NCBI GenBank assembly: GCA_002361335.1
Contig: DESS01000012.1
Span: forward strand, 1 to 25,041
Reading direction: 5' to 3'
DNA from: Richelia sp. UBA3308
Lineage (GTDB): Bacteria; Cyanobacteriota; Cyanobacteriia; Cyanobacteriales; Nostocaceae
Length of the DNA stretch: 25,041 nt
The notes beneath the pieces were generated by a model. It ran no database searches. It worked only from the letters and a program-made list of their open reading frames with translations, and was not told the DNA's origin. Position numbers and translations under genes: made by a program. Positions 16,259-24,375 of this stretch are shown here, piece after piece. How positions within the stretch are numbered: the first letter of the stretch is position 1; the number at the start of each line of letters is the position of its first letter.

Positions 16259-16379
16259 AGTAAAAGAGGTTGTTGATTGGAAGTATGAATAAGCCCAAAA
16301 CTCGAAAATATTTTTGTAAAATTATGATAAGATTGTAAATTCATACTGCTCGCAGTGCAACATCATTTCAGTTATCAGT

Positions 16380-16404
16380 TACCCCATCGATAAATCGAGG
16401 GGTA
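16380..16404. repeat. Bulged hairpin TACCCCATCGAT / ATCGAGGGGTA
   Basis: The 12-nt left arm and 11-nt right arm pair with one bulged base around a 2-nt AA loop. No T-run follows on either strand. It is probably an extragenic hairpin element or a transcript-stability structure. Confidence 0.5.
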
Positions 16405-16618
16405 CCTCTAATCCAACCCATGAATGAAAGGTCGAAAAATACTTTTTTTTCTTTCTAAGGATAAATCCTGGGGCTTGTATGCTGTTTATTTTTTGCTCAA
16501 AATATAAGTATTTGTGGCAATGGAGTCCCAACAAATTATCAAGCATTTTTACAGGTAAAATTTTATGCTTGAAGGTGGGAAATTTTAAAATTATTTAAAC
16601 TTTTATTAGTGAGATTTT

Positions 16619-18655
16619 ATGAATAAAATAGCAGCGATCGCCATTAGACATTGGAAGCCAGTAATACTTTGGAATATATTTGTTTTAGCTATAACTATAA
16701 CTGCTAGCATAGCCATGCGCTCTCCTCAACTGTGGACTGTAACAACACAATTAACGACTCCTGGAACAAATAGTAATTTAGATGCTAACTTAGGTGTTTT
16801 AGGTTCTTTGAAAAACAGTAATTACAATATTTCTGGTGGAAACAGTCTATTAAAAATGCAGGAAAAAATTCTCACCAGCGATAGCTTGATGGAAAAAGTA
16901 CTCAGCATCGACCCAGAAAAAGAGGATTTTAAGAAATTATCTGGTTTCCAATCGCTATTTGATGTTTCTGTTGATGAAGAATCACCAATTGTAATGATTG
17001 ATGTCACCAGTTCTACTCCAGAACTAGCAAAAATAAGAGCAAATAATTTAATTAATTTATTTCAACAACGATTAAACGAACTCCGACAACAAAATCGTTT
17101 ATCAAAAAGGCAATTCAGTGCTGAAGAATTAAAAGATGCGAAAAATAATTTGATTTTAGCACAACAAGCTTTAGCTGAGTTTAAACAGTCTAGCCAATTA
17201 GTTGATTCTCAAGCACAAACAACAGCAATTGTTACTACTATTGATGGTTTAACCAAAGCTCAACTAGAAGCAGTATCTCAAGTTGAATATAACCAAAATC
17301 GTGTTGCGACTTTATCAACTCGTTTACAAATGTTCCCAGAACAAGCGATTCGTTCTTTAAGTTTGGGCGAAAATAGAGACTATCAATTTCTAAAAAGCAA
17401 GCTATCAGAAGTAAAAGCGGATTTAACTCGTCAACGCGTTAAATATACGGACGATCATCCTGTTGTGCAAGAACTTTTGCAACAACAGCAAGCATTATTA
17501 AGTCAGATACAAACTCAAATTAATCAAACTGCTAACGGTACTTCTATTGATACCACAGTCAGCGCTCAAGGACAAGGACGCGCCCGTTTAATCGAACAAT
17601 TAATCTTAGCAGAAACTGAAGCCTCTGCTCAACAACGTCGCGCTCAACAAATAGAAAATCAAATAAACAAACTCAAAACTAATTTAAATTCTATTCCCGC
17701 TCAACAAAAAAGATTAGCAGAACTCCAGCGTAATGTTGATGTAGCTGAAGGTGTTTATAAAGGTTTAGTTGCTCAAGTACAGCAAACTAATATTGATGTT
17801 TTTGATGTTTATCCCAATGTCGAAGTATTTGAATCACCTAGGGCTAATAAAAAGCCAACTTCTCCCAATAAGTTGTTAATGATTTTGAATGGGACTTTGG
17901 CAGGAATAATTGGCAGTATCGCTTTAATCTTACTCCTAGAAAGACGAAATCCATTATTAAGTCCTCAAGACTTACAAGATATGAAATTCCCGATAGTTGT
18001 CTCTATTCCTCAATTCAAAGGCACAAACATAACATGGGAATTAGATGATAACAAACAGGAGAAATTCCAACGTCTAGCTTCAGCAATTAGCTTAAAACCT
18101 TTAGAGAACCGTCGTCTTTTAATTACCAGTGCAATAGAAGGTGAAGGTAAAACCACCGTAACTTTAGGATTAGCAAAAGCATTAGTTGATTTAGGCTTTC
18201 GAGTACTCGTAGTTGATGGAGATTTTTTCAAAGCAGAGCTGACTCAAAATTTGGGTTATAGTCAAGAATTTAATAGCACAAAAGCACTTGTTTCCATAGA
18301 AGCAAATCTAGATTTCTTGCCTGCAAATCCACAAAACGGCAAAATAGTTAAGATGGTTTCAAGAGGACACTTTCAACAAACCTTAGCCGATGCCGAGTCT
18401 CATGCTGAATATGACTATGTTTTAGTTGATAGCGCCCCAGTTAGTGCTACAACTGCTACAGCATTGATGAGTGCTCAGATTCGCAATGTATTATTCGTTG
18501 TTAAACCGGCTATGAGTTACAGTAACTCCGTTCGTGACAGCTTAGAGCAGTTAACGGAACATCAGGCTCAAATATTGGGTTTAGTTGTCAACGGTGTGGA
18601 AACTTCTGCCAAACCTTATAAGCAAAAGTCAAACGAGCCAATCATTAATTCTTGA
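16619..18655 (+). CDS. Wzc-like polysaccharide co-polymerase with BY-kinase/CpsD-type ATPase domain
   Basis: This 678-residue protein joins a Wzz-type chain-length domain to a P-loop ATPase. One membrane helix lies at about 15-35. A long periplasmic part follows, with coiled-coil stretches rich in Gln (about 150-400). Then come the P-x-x-P-x-S-P-N motif, a second membrane helix (about 419-440), and the cytoplasmic ATPase. The ATPase has Walker A E-G-E-G-K-T-T (Lys511), Walker A' V-V-D-G-D (Asp533, Asp535) and Walker B V-L-V-D-S (Asp604). This fits the BY-kinase family that controls Wzy-dependent polymerisation and export. The C-terminal tyrosine cluster normally phosphorylated in Wzc is missing: only Tyr667 is present in the tail. 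The nearest family start is ATG16619; no strong ribosome-binding site is visible. It is the last gene of the locus and converges on the second Ser/Thr kinase. Confidence 0.92.
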   Translation: MNKIAAIAIRHWKPVILWNIFVLAITITASIAMRSPQLWTVTTQLTTPGTNSNLDANLGVLGSLKNSNYNISGGNSLLKMQEKILTSDSLMEKVLSIDPEKEDFKKLSGFQSLFDVSVDEESPIVMIDVTSSTPELAKIRANNLINLFQQRLNELRQQNRLSKRQFSAEELKDAKNNLILAQQALAEFKQSSQLVDSQAQTTAIVTTIDGLTKAQLEAVSQVEYNQNRVATLSTRLQMFPEQAIRSLSLGENRDYQFLKSKLSEVKADLTRQRVKYTDDHPVVQELLQQQQALLSQIQTQINQTANGTSIDTTVSAQGQGRARLIEQLILAETEASAQQRRAQQIENQINKLKTNLNSIPAQQKRLAELQRNVDVAEGVYKGLVAQVQQTNIDVFDVYPNVEVFESPRANKKPTSPNKLLMILNGTLAGIIGSIALILLLERRNPLLSPQDLQDMKFPIVVSIPQFKGTNITWELDDNKQEKFQRLASAISLKPLENRRLLITSAIEGEGKTTVTLGLAKALVDLGFRVLVVDGDFFKAELTQNLGYSQEFNSTKALVSIEANLDFLPANPQNGKIVKMVSRGHFQQTLADAESHAEYDYVLVDSAPVSATTATALMSAQIRNVLFVVKPAMSYSNSVRDSLEQLTEHQAQILGLVVNGVETSAKPYKQKSNEPIINS

Positions 18656-18747
18656 GCTTTTATCACCCATTGCCGCGATTTATCAGATCATGTATTTTAC
18701 CATTTTTTGTGGGCTATTCACGGCTTGCGTGAGTATCCTCACCCATT

Positions 18748-18789
18748 GGAAATGCGTCACAGTACTTAAAAGTACCGTGACGCATTTCC
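18748..18789. terminator. 42-nt near-perfect hairpin between convergent genes
   Basis: Two 20-nt arms (18748-18767 and 18770-18789) pair with one A-C mismatch around a 2-nt AA loop. The outer 13 bp, GGAAATGCGTCAC/GTGACGCATTTCC, are perfect. Smaller hairpins flank it: GTGAG/CTCAC at 18729-18742 and TCCCA/TGGGA at 18792-18811. It sits between the Wzc-like gene (plus) and the kinase (minus), so it could stop transcripts from both sides. Neither side has a good T-tract. Confidence 0.6.
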
Positions 18790-18858
18790 TCTCCCACATA
18801 GAATCTGGGAATTTCGGTGCTTCTCACATTTTTTATGACTGCGGCAGCCGGGAGACTG

Positions 18859-20655
18859 TCAATGAATATTAACTTCCTGTAAATAAGTTCCCATTTGAAA
18901 ATCTTTAATGGGAGTCGTTGTTTTAGTATCAATAAATGAGTTAGTAGTTTTGATTGCAGATTTGATTTCTGGTGCCGCAGCTTTATCTAATTTAGCCATA
19001 AAGCGCTTTTTACCGTTATACTCAATTAATTTAACTTGAGCTTTAGCGTAAGCAGGCGTACCTTTGGGAATCTTTTGGAGAAATTCGATGGCACTATCAA
19101 ACTTACCGTCTGCTGCTTGGTTGTAAGCTTGTTGCAAGAGGTAAGTTGCACGAATAAGTTGCTTTTGCTCGTATTCTGCTAACTTTTGCTGTACTAACTC
19201 ACCAGCAGAAGATTCCTTAGGGATTTGGCGGAGGAAATGTAAAGCACTACTGAAGTCTTTTTCTGCCGCTTTTTCATAGGCTTTGGCAAGATATTCCTCT
19301 TTTTTCTTCTCAATATAAACCCGCACTTCCTCAACTAATTTATTTTTTTTTGTTTGCCAATAGGAAATATCGGGAACTTGAGAAGAATGAAGAAATACAT
19401 CTGTAAATCTATTTTCTTTAAAAGCCACTTTAGCAGCTTCGTATTTCTCGGCAGCCACTTGCCACTGCTGTTGCCATTCACCAATTGTTGCTTGAGCTTC
19501 TGGATATACATTACTGGTTGAAGGAATCGATTTCGCTAGGGCGATCGCACCTTGTAAATCCCCCGATTGATATTCCTTGTTTGCTTCCAATAAAGTTTCG
19601 TTTTCGGAATATTCTGGAGAATGATTAATTAATGAATAAGCTCCAAATCCGATAATCATGGAGTTAGCAGCTAAGCCAACTTTCATTCCCGTTAATAAAG
19701 GAAAGGAATCCGAATTTTTTTGTGATACTTGATGATTTTCTAAATCTTCTTTATTTTTATAATCGTCAGAAGAAACAGTATAGTCTGCATCAATAATTTG
19801 AGAGCTAGCATCCACAGGGATTTGCTTCAAGGCTTGTAATACATCTTTTACCGTTTGAAAACGCTCTTGAAAATTGTAGCGTGTCATTTTACCGATCACA
19901 GCAGCAAGATAATCGCTAACTGCAGTATTTCTACTACGCCACAATACTTCATTATTTAATGGATGTTTTTTTAATTGCAGCGGCGTTAATCCTGTTAATG
20001 CCTGAATAGCAATCATCCCCAAAGCATAAATATCGGAAGAGAGTTGTGTTTTACCAATAAATTGTTCTGGTGGTATATAACCTAAAGAAGTAGCGGGAAT
20101 TGTATAAATAGGTAATACTTCTTCTGTTCCAAAATCAACTGGTTGGATGGAACCGAAATCAATTAATACTAATTTGTTATCTCTTGTACGTCTAATTAAA
20201 TTTTCTGGCTTGACATCGCAGTGAATTACACCTTGGGAATGAACATATTGCAAAATACTTAAGACATCATTTAAAAAGCAAACAACCGCGTTTTCACTCC
20301 AAAAAAAATCTGAATTTTTATCTAGAGGTAATTCCGCACTCAAAGAATGTCCTTCAACAAATTCTTGTACCAAATAAAAACGTTCGTTTTCTTCAAAACA
20401 AGAAATTAACTGAGGAATTTGTTTATGGTGTCCCAAACGTTTGAGAGTATGAGTCTCGCTAAGAAAACGTAACCTCAAATCTTGCAGGAAACTCGGTTGC
20501 AAACTTGTAACCTTTAGTTGTTTCACAACACATTTGGGATTGTTTGGATGTTCTATATCCACTGATATGTATGTTTGTCCAAATACCCCTGCACCTAGGC
20601 TTTGGACAATTTGGTAACGCTCTTGCAGTACCTTTCCAATCATATAGTTGGTCAT
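18859..20655 (-). CDS. Membrane Ser/Thr protein kinase with helical-repeat sensor part
   Basis: This protein has 598 residues. The kinase domain (about 12-280) has glycine loop G-A-G-V-F-G (21-26), Lys45, Glu67, the catalytic loop H-C-D-V-K-P-E-N (Asp147, Lys149, Asn152), D166-F-G and P-P-E (195-197). The usual HRD is HCD, making it a non-RD kinase, but the other catalytic residues are intact, so it is probably active. An acidic linker precedes a membrane helix at about 321-343. The C-terminal 250 residues are helical, with repeated units such as A-x-x-x-D-F-S-S-A-L-H-F-L-R-Q-I-P-K and G-K-F-D-S-A-I-E-F-L-Q-K-I-P-K. This is a TPR-like part that could bind wall or periplasmic ligands. An in-frame ATG at 20643 (M-I-G-K-V-L) matches the common family start and may be the true one. 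The gene converges on the Wzc-like gene. Confidence 0.92.
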   Translation of the reverse strand: MTNYMIGKVLQERYQIVQSLGAGVFGQTYISVDIEHPNNPKCVVKQLKVTSLQPSFLQDLRLRFLSETHTLKRLGHHKQIPQLISCFEENERFYLVQEFVEGHSLSAELPLDKNSDFFWSENAVVCFLNDVLSILQYVHSQGVIHCDVKPENLIRRTRDNKLVLIDFGSIQPVDFGTEEVLPIYTIPATSLGYIPPEQFIGKTQLSSDIYALGMIAIQALTGLTPLQLKKHPLNNEVLWRSRNTAVSDYLAAVIGKMTRYNFQERFQTVKDVLQALKQIPVDASSQIIDADYTVSSDDYKNKEDLENHQVSQKNSDSFPLLTGMKVGLAANSMIIGFGAYSLINHSPEYSENETLLEANKEYQSGDLQGAIALAKSIPSTSNVYPEAQATIGEWQQQWQVAAEKYEAAKVAFKENRFTDVFLHSSQVPDISYWQTKKNKLVEEVRVYIEKKKEEYLAKAYEKAAEKDFSSALHFLRQIPKESSAGELVQQKLAEYEQKQLIRATYLLQQAYNQAADGKFDSAIEFLQKIPKGTPAYAKAQVKLIEYNGKKRFMAKLDKAAAPEIKSAIKTTNSFIDTKTTTPIKDFQMGTYLQEVNIH

Positions 20656-21179
20656 CAGCTGGTTACTTAGTCACTCCTTATTAAGGTTTTCGGACGATAC
20701 CTTGATTTTCCGGAATTCCCTATGAATAAATAGTTTGGGGACATTTATTTGTTTATTTAATCATGTCGAAGCTACTGATTTATACGTATTAATTTATATT
20801 CTTTTCTACCCAAAACCCTTATCAGGCACTGAGTACAAAATATTTTCACTATTTTTGAGTATAGGCATTATTTTTGACCCGTGCCTTATACCTTTAGGAG
20901 TATTTTTTTCAAGTAAGTATTTTTACGGCAAGGAGATATTTTTAGCCGGTAATCGCCCCCGAGCGGCCAGAGGAGTAATTCTTAGGAAAGTGATTATGAT
21001 TATTTACAGCACTTTGCAATTAATTGAAGTACCGCCGCCATATCCTTTTCCTCTTGTGGTACGAGCTTCTAGCCCGTCAAAGTGTACCACGCGCCTTCGG
21101 CGAAATATGCTGTATTTAGGATAATTTATTTTCTGGAAGTCCCTAATTGTATTTTTGAAAGAGATATGAACGATAAATT
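20656..21179. other. 524-nt gap without a convincing gene
   Basis: The region between the second kinase and the oxidoreductase contains one dispersed repeat copy (21053-21087) and AT-rich sequence. A 129-codon open frame on the plus strand (20735-21124) starts at TTG, has no ribosome-binding site, runs through the repeat, and shows no recognisable domain, so it is not called as a gene. The kinase promoter must lie at the left edge, reading leftward. Confidence 0.6.
21053..21087 (+). repeat. Dispersed intergenic hairpin repeat, copy 2
   Basis: It starts CTTGTGGTACGAGC, contains AGCCCGT and ends GTGTAC, and aligns along its length with the minus-strand copy at 73-108. Outer arms GTGGTAC (21056-21062) and GTACCAC (21084-21090) form a further inverted repeat extending just past this core. 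Confidence 0.6.
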
Positions 21180-22202
21180 TTATTTATTTACAACTGTGAA
21201 AATTCTATCTAATAAAGCCTGAGTTTTAAGACTAGAATTAATATAATTGGATACTGAATTGGTAAGAGAATTGGTAACAGCACTAGCAAAATTATCTATC
21301 ATATGGACTTCTGCTGGTTTTTCACTTTTAACCTCTATAAATTCAACATCTGCACGAGTCGCCATACCACTTTTAAAGCAAAAACCTGCTTTCAATTGAG
21401 GATTTTGGAAAGCAAAACTATTAACCCAATCAAGAACAAAGTCATCAAGAGTAATAATCCCAGCAGTTCCAATTAAATCGAGATTCATCGCCACTGTTCC
21501 AGATGTGTATCCAGCATCCCAAGTAGAGGTGCTACCATCTTCAAAAGTAAGCATACCAGCACATCTAACGATTACATTTGTTTGGGAATCTCTATCTACA
21601 GTAGCAGCAATTTGGCTTAAACTGTTCCCAAGTGCAAGAAACTCTACTGTCGCACGCATGTTATACCAACCTATATCACCTAATGCACCAGTTGGTTCCA
21701 ATTCTGGATTAAAGCGGATATTAGTGCGATTGTCCAAGGGAAAATAGAAAGCACTTCGCACTGCTTGAACTTTACCAATTTTTTCAACAATGGTTTGTTT
21801 AATTTTTTGGATGCGAGGATGGTGGATAAAATGAGTCGCATCCATAAACATCACATTATTTTCACAACAGGCTGCTATAATTTTTTTGAGTGATTCTAAG
21901 CTAGCAAAAGGTTTATCAACTAAAACGTGTTTTTTCTGGTAAGCTGCAGCAATAGCAATTTCTTCTTTAACAGAAGTGGGAGTTGCTATATAAATAGCAT
22001 CAACCTCAGACCATGAGATCAAATCTTGCCAACTCCCAAAACCTTGTATATCGCCAAAATTTTTGCCAAACTCCTTTGCTCTTTCTACATTTCGACTTGA
22101 AACTCCAACAAAGCTACAAAAATCAGATTTGAGAATTGCTTTGGCAATTACACCAGCAATAAATCCAGTCCCAACTATTCCAAAACGTATTTTTTCTGCC
22201 AT
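21180..22202 (-). CDS. Gfo/Idh/MocA-family oxidoreductase
   Basis: This protein of about 340 residues has an N-terminal Rossmann fold, I-R-F-G-I-V-G-T-G-F-I-A-G, for NAD(P). It then has I-Y-I-A-T-P-T-S and the family lysine motif as V-D-K-P-F-A (usually E-K-P). M-D-A-T-H-F-I-H-H-P-R-I and G-A-L-G-D-I-G-W-Y-N follow in the substrate-binding domain. Members oxidise or reduce sugars, sugar nucleotides, inositol or biliverdin; the substrate cannot be fixed here. The open frame begins at a TTG (22223), but ATG22202 (M-A-E-K-I-R-F) gives the standard family start. It lies 140 nt downstream of the GTPase gene on the same strand. It might supply a modified sugar to the nearby polysaccharide locus, but it is outside that transcript and points the other way. 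Confidence 0.9.
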   Translation of the reverse strand: MAEKIRFGIVGTGFIAGVIAKAILKSDFCSFVGVSSRNVERAKEFGKNFGDIQGFGSWQDLISWSEVDAIYIATPTSVKEEIAIAAAYQKKHVLVDKPFASLESLKKIIAACCENNVMFMDATHFIHHPRIQKIKQTIVEKIGKVQAVRSAFYFPLDNRTNIRFNPELEPTGALGDIGWYNMRATVEFLALGNSLSQIAATVDRDSQTNVIVRCAGMLTFEDGSTSTWDAGYTSGTVAMNLDLIGTAGIITLDDFVLDWVNSFAFQNPQLKAGFCFKSGMATRADVEFIEVKSEKPAEVHMIDNFASAVTNSLTNSVSNYINSSLKTQALLDRIFTVVNK

Positions 22203-22317
22203 TTCAAAATCTTTTTTATTCAAAATTTATGAGTATAAAAGTACCGGTGGTAATAAGGTTGTTTTCTTTGTTTGAATCAGAAGAAGATAAGATAGATTTT
22301 TTTTATATACGCTTCAA

Positions 22318-22338
22318 TGCCCCATGCCCCATGCCCAA
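22318..22338. repeat. Heptamer tandem repeat (TGCCCCA)3
   Basis: Two exact TGCCCCA copies and a third varied copy lie 4 nt beyond the end of the GTPase gene, followed by the related AATCCCCTATTCCC. This is an STRR-type heptamer of the cyanobacterial kind. Confidence 0.7.
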
Positions 22339-22342
22339 TCCC

Positions 22343-23884
22343 CTATTCCCTATTGTCTTCGACTACTTCTCTTCTATCAGTTAACGGCTTGACAACTTTT
22401 GCGATCGCATCGGTTATAAATGCCTTCACAAACTCATCCCGACGATTTAACTGAAATTGCCTTTGTACAACTTCCGTCATTCCCCCATCACCCCAATCTT
22501 GATCGTGACGGAAATATTCGATAAAGCTTTTACCGGCAATTCTAGTTAAATAAGCCGCCGTTACTCCTTGAATTGCTTTACCAAGCACAAGGGTAGCAAC
22601 ATTTAACTGTAGCGCTGTAGAAACTAACTGTACTGCACCTTTGACAATTCCCAAACTGGCTAGGGTTTTCGCTAGAGAAAGTGCTAATTCTCTTCCTCTT
22701 TCCATATTTAATTCACAACCGTAAACCCGTCCAATTTCTACCACCATTTGAGCATTCACCGCAGCAGTTGCGAGTAAATCCACCATTGGTAAAGGAGTTA
22801 CCGAAACGACTCCCGCACCAATCCACTGAAAACGGTCTACAATTTTGTTAGCTTGACGACGACGTTGAGCATCGATGAGTTTTCGCGCTTCTTCTCCCAA
22901 ACGAATCGATTGCAGAAGAATATTATCTGCCACTAAATCTTCACCTTCCGCTCGTAAAATGGCTGCCATCCGTCGTAATAATGGTACAATTTCCGCTTCC
23001 GGACGAAAAATATCGCCATTTTCCAACTGTACCTCCTGGGGATTAGCTGCGATCGCCACGACATCGTTTGTAGCAATAAAACCCCGCACTCGCTGACGCA
23101 GTTTGGCTAAAATGGCTTGGGTATCTTCTTCTGTATACAAATCAGTTTTATTCAACACTAGCAGGGAACGTTTACCAATTTCCGCTAATGCTTTTAAAGG
23201 TTCGTATTCCGAGCGTCGTAAATCATTATCTACTACAAATAATAATAAATCGGCTCTTGTTGCTAATTCCCGTGCTAACTGTTCCCTTTCGGTACCCGCA
23301 ACCCCCGCTTCCAAAATACCCGGCGTATCAGTAATTAAAATTCTGCGCTCCATCCCCTTAAGACGCAAACAATAAGTTTCTCCTACAGTAGTAGTTCCCA
23401 TGGGGGCATCAACCTTACCCACCATTCTTCCCATAACCGCATTCACCAAAGAAGTTTTTCCAGCACTTCCCGTACCGAATACTACTACTTGAATTTCACC
23501 GCGTGATAAATTAGCCTCAATTTCGTGGGATTTACTGAGTAAAGCTTGGCGGGAAACTTCATCTTGAATTTGAGAAACCTGTTTACGCACGGCTTCCAAA
23601 GTCGAGGAAGCGGTCTCGGTTTTCTTTTCAGGAAGCTTAACCGAAGGGCGGTTGCGATTGTTACGTCGCTTTTCTCCAGATTGTATTTTTAAAATATAAT
23701 ACACAAAAGCTGCAATCAAAGCCCCAATCAAAATAACCAGCAGAAACAGCAGCAGATTACCCAATAATGGGGAATAAGACAACTGCCAGTAAAGGCGAGA
23801 TAGTGAATCTATCAGCCACAGACTTAGAGCCAAAATAACGATTAAACCGACAATTAGGGTAACTAAGCGCGATGATGAAGGCAT
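22343..23884 (-). CDS. Membrane-anchored Era-like GTPase with DUF697
   Basis: This 513-residue protein starts with two membrane helices (about 7-25 and 41-65) and a basic linker. The GTPase domain has G1 G-T-G-S-A-G-K-T-S (137-145), a Thr-rich G2 (T164-T166), G3 D186-T-P-G and G4 N245-K-T-D248. The C-terminal third (about 340-480) matches the YcjF/DUF697 type, with I-G-A-G-V-V-S-V-T-P-L-P-M-V-D and R-V-Y-G-C-E-L. Such proteins are widespread in cyanobacteria and bind the inner membrane, but their cellular role is poorly known. All nucleotide-binding motifs are intact. The gene begins right beside a G/A-rich degenerate repeat and has no visible ribosome-binding site. It may share a transcript with the oxidoreductase. 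Confidence 0.9.
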   Translation of the reverse strand: MPSSSRLVTLIVGLIVILALSLWLIDSLSRLYWQLSYSPLLGNLLLFLLVILIGALIAAFVYYILKIQSGEKRRNNRNRPSVKLPEKKTETASSTLEAVRKQVSQIQDEVSRQALLSKSHEIEANLSRGEIQVVVFGTGSAGKTSLVNAVMGRMVGKVDAPMGTTTVGETYCLRLKGMERRILITDTPGILEAGVAGTEREQLARELATRADLLLFVVDNDLRRSEYEPLKALAEIGKRSLLVLNKTDLYTEEDTQAILAKLRQRVRGFIATNDVVAIAANPQEVQLENGDIFRPEAEIVPLLRRMAAILRAEGEDLVADNILLQSIRLGEEARKLIDAQRRRQANKIVDRFQWIGAGVVSVTPLPMVDLLATAAVNAQMVVEIGRVYGCELNMERGRELALSLAKTLASLGIVKGAVQLVSTALQLNVATLVLGKAIQGVTAAYLTRIAGKSFIEYFRHDQDWGDGGMTEVVQRQFQLNRRDEFVKAFITDAIAKVVKPLTDRREVVEDNRE

Positions 23885-23940
23885 GGGGAAGAAGATGGGG
23901 GGATGGGGAGATGGGGAGACAAGGGGAGAAGGAAGGGAAA
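23885..23940. repeat. Degenerate GATGGGGA-type low-complexity repeat
   Basis: Runs such as GGGGATGGGGAGATGGGGAG alternate with imperfect copies directly upstream of the GTPase start codon. On the minus strand it is a C/T-rich leader of the CCCCATCTCC type often seen in filamentous cyanobacteria. It occupies the place where the GTPase ribosome-binding site would be. Confidence 0.65.
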
Positions 23941-24220
23941 GTCAAAAGTCAAAAATATCAAGGTAATAAATCAAAAGTATTAAACCCCTCGCGATGAATG
24001 AAATAAACACTCGCGAATCAAAAAGCTAGTATTTATAAGGGTTTTGGCTCGTGTTTCTTGAAACTTAGGAGAAACGGAGTTATTAATCATAATTTAGCTT
24101 ATTTACCTTTTTTACGTTTTTCCCTGTGGCTTATGCTCTATTTTTAAGCACTAAACGCTAACCACTAATTCAACGCTATAAATATAAGATTTTCAATCCA
24201 TAATGCTACAACTCCCATCT

Positions 24221-24248
24221 TCATAACTCATAACTCATAACTTCTAAC
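24221..24248. repeat. Heptamer tandem repeat (TCATAAC)3 plus variant
   Basis: Three exact TCATAAC units (24221-24241) are followed by the variant TTCTAAC. It lies in the divergent gap about 130 nt upstream of the DUF937 gene and is an STRR-type sequence. Confidence 0.75.
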
Positions 24249-24375
24249 CATGCCTTCTCCTATTCCCGTTTTTAAAGATTATTTTTTTCTTATATATATA
24301 TCAAGACGCTTGTTGGACGTGTAAAAATTTGTTTTTGAAAGAACATCTAAAAAATAAATTAGGAGACATCAGGCT

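Larger units (their letters stand above)
16239..16618. other. 380-nt gap upstream of the Wzc-like gene
   Basis: No gene is seen. The gap holds the hairpin at 16239-16258, a second hairpin at 16380-16404, a T/C-rich tract near 16443-16457, and an inverted repeat CAAGCAT/ATGCTTG at 16540-16571. That last repeat lies 47 nt upstream of the Wzc-like start codon and could influence its expression. The spacing and structures suggest the Wzc-like gene has its own promoter, but no specific promoter element can be named. Confidence 0.6.
23885..24375. other. 491-nt divergent intergenic region
   Basis: This gap separates the GTPase gene (minus) from the DUF937 gene (plus) and should hold promoters for both. 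It starts with a degenerate GGGGAGAT-type repeat (to about 23940), contains a heptamer array at 24221-24248 and a short alternating TA tract near 24292-24301. AGGAG at 24361-24365, 10 nt before ATG24376, is the ribosome-binding site of the DUF937 gene. No gene is seen in the gap. Confidence 0.65.

Noticed and set aside
18585..18872. Plus-strand open frame across the Wzc-like gene end and the convergent junction
   Set aside because: It overlaps the last codons of the Wzc-like gene in another frame and then reads through the 42-nt hairpin. No ribosome-binding site or domain.
20735..21124. 129-codon open frame on the plus strand between the kinase and oxidoreductase genes
   Set aside because: It begins at TTG, has no ribosome-binding site, runs through a dispersed repeat, and its translation shows no domain or gene-like composition.
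24221..24248. Short direct repeats considered as a CRISPR array
   Set aside because: The units are 7 nt and adjacent, with no unique spacers. The same holds for the arrays at 155, 22318 and 25010.
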